A DNA stretch of 64,000 nucleotides from Oscillospiraceae bacterium. GTDB lineage: Bacteria; Bacillota; Clostridia; Oscillospirales; Oscillospiraceae. The notes beneath the pieces were generated by a model. It was given only the letters and a program-made list of their open reading frames with translations. It was not told the DNA's origin and ran no database searches. Where the stretch lies: the NCBI GenBank assembly GCA_022846075.1, contig AP025582.1, positions 3,038,001 through 3,102,000 on the forward strand, read 5' to 3'. The stretch's first letter is position 1. The number at the start of each line of letters is the position of its first letter. A program made the position numbers and the translations under genes. This document shows, in pieces, positions 63,393-64,000 of the stretch.

Positions 63393-64000
63393 CCCCTCAC
63401 CGGGATCCGCTCCAGCCGGGGCCCCAGGCGGCTCAAAAGCTCGTTGGTGATGGTGCCCGCCGCCTCGGCGGTCTCGCTGGCCCGGATGGTCTCCTCCCCC
63501 CAGGAGCCGATGACCACCGCCGCGTCCCCCGCCCGCGCCTGGGGGATGTGGGAGACGTCCACCATGGTCTGGTCCATGCAGACCCGCCCCACCACCGGGG
63601 CCCCGCGCCCGTGGAGCAGTACCCGCCCCGCCCCGTTGGACAGGCTCCGGGGGAAGCCGTCGGCGTAGCCGATGGCCAGGGCGGCGATCCGGGTCTCCTC
63701 CCTGGCCTGGAAGGCCAGGCCGTACCCGGCGTATTCCCCCGGCCGGAGCGTCCGCACCGAGGCCACCCGGGCCTTTACCGACAGCACGGGCCGCAGCAGG
63801 TCCTTCCACCGCTCCGTGTCCGCCCGGGTGCTCCCCTCCCCATAGAGGGCGATCCCCACCCGGGCGTAGCTGCCACCCAGCTGGGGATAATTCAGCAGGC
63901 CGTAGCTGCTGAGGAGGTGGGTCTTTCCCACGGCGCGGCCCCGGCCCTCCAGCTCCTCTACCAGCCGCCGGAAGGCCCCGGCCTGGCCCAGGGTGAAGGC
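63368..64000 (-). CDS. alr: Alanine racemase, C-terminal part (5' end outside window)
   Basis: 210 residues are visible, so the N-terminal half including the PLP Lys is beyond the edge. The C-terminal part has the family motifs: YARVGIALYG, YAGYGLAFQA (the catalytic Tyr region), IGYADGFPRSL and GRVCMDQTMVDVS. It makes D-alanine for peptidoglycan. The stop (TAG at 63368-63370) lies inside the convergent AraC gene, a 25-base overlap. No terminator is seen after it. Confidence 0.93.
   Translation of the reverse strand, partial: AFTLGQAGAFRRLVEELEGRGRAVGKTHLLSSYGLLNYPQLGGSYARVGIALYGEGSTRADTERWKDLLRPVLSVKARVASVRTLRPGEYAGYGLAFQAREETRIAALAIGYADGFPRSLSNGAGRVLLHGRGAPVVGRVCMDQTMVDVSHIPQARAGDAAVVIGSWGEETIRASETAEAAGTITNELLSRLGPRLERIPVRGQSFSGSL

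Overview
The window looks like chromosomal DNA of a high-GC gut Firmicute. The most likely home is the Oscillospiraceae (Flavonifractor / Intestinimonas / Lawsonibacter type). The reasons are: sigma-A style promoters (TTGACA-17-TATAAT forms), strong AGGAGG ribosome sites, an N-terminally extended L27 together with the Prp protease, Firmicute-type regulators (DegV, DUF1836, DUF6440, DUF3783, DUF4358), tripartite and APC transporters, and a REP-like intergenic repeat pair of a type I recall from that family. The genus is inference. No phage, transposase, CRISPR array or rRNA was seen; gene density is high and operons are tight.

Layout. 1-5.1 kb: the end of a cold shock gene, a flavin-binding-fold protein with an unknown partner, then a MATE exporter plus a short UvrA-like ABC ATPase, divergent from an AraC/GyrI-type regulator. 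6.2-11.3 kb: an ABC exporter (one ATPase, two permeases) next to a LytTR response regulator and GHKL kinase. 11.5-11.85 kb: a Val-Glu-Met tRNA operon. 11.9-18.7 kb: an orphan OmpR-type regulator, a solute-binding lipoprotein, a YfiH/LACC1-type enzyme, secA and a redoxin. 18.7-24.8 kb: two paralogous operons, each promoter - 177-nt structured leader - APC permease - PatB-type C-S lyase, followed by a MarR gene. 25.5-28.1 kb: lipoprotein, rRNA methyltransferase and acetyltransferase. 28.2-31.6 kb: a MerR regulon (AKR-MerR and cupin-DUF362-flavodoxin operons), both with textbook 19-bp-spacer MerR promoters. 31.7-34.7 kb: nucleotidyltransferase, AraC, EamA exporter, DUF2000. 34.8-38.9 kb: a YheO-type regulator, then RidA, a third PatB-type enzyme, a sodium:solute symporter and a 30-residue membrane peptide. 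39.2-43.8 kb: DUF3783, split ThrE exporter, YjjG phosphatase and two SGNH hydrolases around a DUF4358 lipoprotein. 43.8-46.5 kb: the L21-Prp-L27 operon and Obg with DUF6440. 46.6-49.7 kb: TctCBA. 49.8-53.4 kb: a fourth PatB-type enzyme with a DcuC-like transporter, divergent from a GntR/FadR regulator with two matching operators. 53.4-58.2 kb: iron alcohol dehydrogenase, phosphoesterase, PrmA, DegV and DUF1836. 58.2-58.8 kb: a repeat-rich intergenic region. 58.8-64 kb: PPDK, nitroreductase, AraC and the 3' end of alanine racemase.

The strongest theme is PLP-dependent C-S lyase / aminotransferase genes. There are four, each beside a transporter of a different or diverged family (APC, APC, SSS, DcuC-like) and each with its own control: two leader RNAs, a YheO-type regulator with RidA to clear enamine products, and GntR. 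The most unusual element is the pair of leader RNAs at 21512-21687 and 24470-24646. They share promoter, length and a three-hairpin plan, but the hairpin arms differ in sequence with pairing kept. This suggests a cis-regulatory RNA or riboswitch that I do not recognise.
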